Of a stretch of DNA of 7,123 nt, positions 5,153-7,123 are shown piece by piece (positions within the stretch are counted from its first letter, which is position 1; each line of letters begins with the position of its first letter). Both the position numbers and the translations under genes were made by a program. The DNA comes from Gp6-AA40 sp050742535 (GTDB taxonomy: Bacteria > Acidobacteriota > Vicinamibacteria > Vicinamibacterales > UBA2999): contig JBOGIQ010000314.1 of the NCBI GenBank assembly GCA_050742535.1, forward strand, positions 1-7,123, read 5' to 3'. Below the pieces are notes generated by a model. It was given only the letters and a program-made list of their open reading frames with translations, had not been told where the DNA came from and did not search any database.

Positions 5153-7123
5153 ATGCCTCCTTCGCTTGGCGAAACCGTATTCAAGAACCGGCGGGAATAC
5201 CCGCTGGCAAAGAAGACCGGTACGCGCGACTACGTTTTTGATTTCGTTCCCGGGAAGAAGGACGACTACGGGGAAGGCGCCCGCGCCTTCTTCAAGCGTC
5301 ACTACAAGGACCATCGCGACCATCAGGTCGGAAGCCTCGAAGCACTCGTGGCGGTCCTGGCGAACGACGTCAGAAACGCCGGGGTGACGCATATCCGCGA
5401 GATCGTCATCGTCTCCCACGGAACACCGCACGGACTGCTGCTGAACGTCGTGAACGGCGTCACGGCGACGCAACACAAGAAGTACAAGAACCTGATGGCG
5501 AAATCGCTGCTGGATCTCAAGAACGAGCTGAGCCAGTTCCAGTCGTTCGCCAACAATCGCAAGACGATGATTGGCGCCATCACGGACGATTCCTGGGTCA
5601 CCGTTCGGGCGTGCAATTTCGGCCAGTCCCGCGGGGGTCTTTACGCGCTCTACGCCTTCTTCGGTGGTCGCGCGAACGTCTACTGTCCGCGGATTTACCA
5701 GTTCTTCGGCAAAACGCCTGTCGGTCCGGGCGCGCGGTTCGCCAACCGTCTCGATGTGCACCAGCACTGGGTCAAACAGGGCTTCATACCTGGCCATATC
5801 CACACCCCGGGACGCGGGGACGCGGTGGTGCAATTCCTGGCGGATCGCTCCGGCTTCACCGCACCGCTGGAGATCACGAGTGTCGGAATGGATGGCATCG
5901 TCGAATCACTCGACAAGGGGCTGACCAGCGATGTGCTGGCGACGAAGCTCGACGCCGCTGGCGTGTCGCTCACCGCGACGAAACTTGCCCAGGCCAGGCC
6001 GGTAAAGGTTCTGGAGGCAGGCGCGCGCTGGGCGATAGTCGATCTGTTCACCCACCCGAATCCAGCGCCGCAGAAGCCGACGAAGTATGCGATCGAGTAT
6101 CAACTGACACGTCATCACATCACCCCGGCGGTGCTCGTCGTCGAGGCACGGCCGATCGTGAAAGCCAATCTCGAGTCCGTTCCTCTGCAGCTCTTTTTCG
6201 ACGACTACCAGAACAAGGAGTGGCAGGGACACCTCGCCGAGCTCGCCGGTCATGTGGAGCCGACGGTGTCCCCGGAGTTTCAGGCACTACAGACCACTCT
6301 CAACGCAATCGGCGACACGGAAGTGACGCTGCCTCAGGGTCTTCTCGCAGCGCTGACTGATCTCTTCGACGTTGTCGTCACACCCGCGACCACCATCAAG
6401 CGGGTGGCGCCCGGCCGGCCCCATGGTCCGGGCAGAATCGACTGGCTCCTCACGAATCAGGCCGACCAGCGCGAATACCTCATCAAGCTGCTGCACCCGC
6501 ACACACGTGAGGGCGCGCAGGCGCATACGTTCGCGATCTTCGAACACTATTCGGACGAGGACCGCGCCGCGGAACGCGCCACGGAAAAACTGGTCTACAT
6601 GACCGGGAGCCCCGACCAGCCGGGCACGGAATTGATGGCCTACCTCGATACGCAGCCGATCGACAGCCTGACGGCGCTTATCGACTGGCTGAACGCCCCG
6701 TATGAACCGGAGCATGTCATCTATCTCCACCATGCCGTTCAGGCGCTCGCGCGCAAACACGAGTTCGGCCCGTGGCTTCTGAGCCGGCCGGAGTTCGCCG
6801 CGATTACCGCCAGCACGTCGCCGCTCGCGCTGCTCGACGATCCCTATACCAACCTGTCGCTCTCGCAAGGCGACGATCTGCGGCAGCACGCCCACGACTT
6901 TTCGAGCAACGCGGTCTGGGCGGAAGTCAAGGCCTCTCGCGAGCCGCGCCCGGCATTCCAGACCGACCTGTTCACCGAGCATCCGCTGACGTTTGCGGCG
7001 GACGAGCTCTTCCTCCTCGATGATTTGGCCGTGGATTCCCCCGGGGCTGCACTGGGCCCGGATCGGGCGGCGCAAAGCGCGGCGCTCGGCCTCGATCTGC
7101 CGTTCGACAAGACGGTCTACGAG
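5153..7123 (+). CDS. Large protein with putative caspase-like (clan CD type) N-terminal domain; partial, runs off the window
   Basis: From the ATG at 5153 the frame stays open for 657 codons to the last base, so the C-terminus is missing. An in-frame stop at 5099-5101, with no other ATG or GTG after it, fixes the start. No signal peptide or membrane segment is seen. Residues ~60-220 resemble a caspase-like fold: helix SLEALVAVLANDVRNAG (61-77), strand and catalytic-type histidine in REIVIVSHGTPHG (82-94, His89), a helical insert (105-137), then strand and cysteine in WVTVRACNFGQS (148-159, Cys154), and FFGGRANVYCPRIYQFFG (169-186), the next strand. His-Gly followed by Ala-Cys about 65 residues later is the dyad order of CHAT, DUF4347 and related peptidase-like domains. 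Residues ~240-620 are unrecognised mixed alpha/beta sequence, and the end (about 610-657) is rich in Asp, Leu and Ala. The isomerase gene diverges from it. The substrate, and whether it cuts proteins at all, are unknown. Certain as a gene; the fold is an inference from short motifs. Confidence 0.8.
   Translation, partial: MPPSLGETVFKNRREYPLAKKTGTRDYVFDFVPGKKDDYGEGARAFFKRHYKDHRDHQVGSLEALVAVLANDVRNAGVTHIREIVIVSHGTPHGLLLNVVNGVTATQHKKYKNLMAKSLLDLKNELSQFQSFANNRKTMIGAITDDSWVTVRACNFGQSRGGLYALYAFFGGRANVYCPRIYQFFGKTPVGPGARFANRLDVHQHWVKQGFIPGHIHTPGRGDAVVQFLADRSGFTAPLEITSVGMDGIVESLDKGLTSDVLATKLDAAGVSLTATKLAQARPVKVLEAGARWAIVDLFTHPNPAPQKPTKYAIEYQLTRHHITPAVLVVEARPIVKANLESVPLQLFFDDYQNKEWQGHLAELAGHVEPTVSPEFQALQTTLNAIGDTEVTLPQGLLAALTDLFDVVVTPATTIKRVAPGRPHGPGRIDWLLTNQADQREYLIKLLHPHTREGAQAHTFAIFEHYSDEDRAAERATEKLVYMTGSPDQPGTELMAYLDTQPIDSLTALIDWLNAPYEPEHVIYLHHAVQALARKHEFGPWLLSRPEFAAITASTSPLALLDDPYTNLSLSQGDDLRQHAHDFSSNAVWAEVKASREPRPAFQTDLFTEHPLTFAADELFLLDDLAVDSPGAALGPDRAAQSAALGLDLPFDKTVYE

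Noticed and set aside
5012..5833. A 273-codon open frame on the - strand, opposite the start of the caspase-like gene
   Set aside because: It covers the divergent promoter region and the well-supported His/Cys domain on the other strand. Its product is low-complexity Arg/Val-rich shadow sequence.
6287..7075. A 262-codon open frame on the - strand, opposite the caspase-like gene
   Set aside because: It is an Arg-rich antisense shadow. The + frame is open for 657 codons with sensible residue composition and is the better gene.

Overview
The window is GC-rich, tightly packed bacterial chromosomal DNA with a strong preference for G or C at third codon positions. Gene content (a LACTB-type serine hydrolase, a RibD-type reductase, an SIS-fold sugar-phosphate isomerase and two large unrecognised proteins) is compatible with an environmental high-GC lineage such as Acidobacteriota. 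That assignment is a guess from protein style, since no rRNA or marker gene is present. I see no tRNA, rRNA, CRISPR array, insertion sequence or integrase.

Layout. Bases 1-90 are a leader with two small symmetric repeats. At 91-1290 (+) lies a membrane-anchored beta-lactamase-fold (class C/LACTB-like) protein whose usual SxxK motif reads T-A-S-V. It is followed 26 bases later by a RibD C-terminal/dihydrofolate-reductase-fold gene (1317-2148, +) that is split by one frameshift near 1806-1815. This rightward pair meets a leftward pair stop to stop with 4 bases between them. The leftward pair is a bifunctional phosphoglucose/phosphomannose isomerase (3876-4967, -) followed 4 bases later by a roughly 570-residue protein I do not recognise (2153-3871, -). 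A 185-base divergent spacer (4968-5152), holding a perfect 7-bp hairpin, separates the isomerase from a long rightward gene. That gene starts at 5153 and stays open for 657 codons to the window edge.

The most interesting gene is this last one. Its N-terminal ~220 residues carry a strand-His-Gly element (IVIVSHG, His89) and, 65 residues later, a strand-Ala-Cys element (VTVRACNFG, Cys154). This is the order and approximate spacing of the His/Cys dyad in clan CD (caspase/CHAT/DUF4347-like) folds. A long C-terminal region of unknown fold follows.

How the genes work together is mostly unclear. The isomerase and the unknown 572-residue protein look co-transcribed and possibly translationally coupled. 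The caspase-like gene could share a control region with them. The hydrolase and reductase form a separate likely operon in which both members look compromised: one lacks its canonical catalytic residues and the other is frameshifted.
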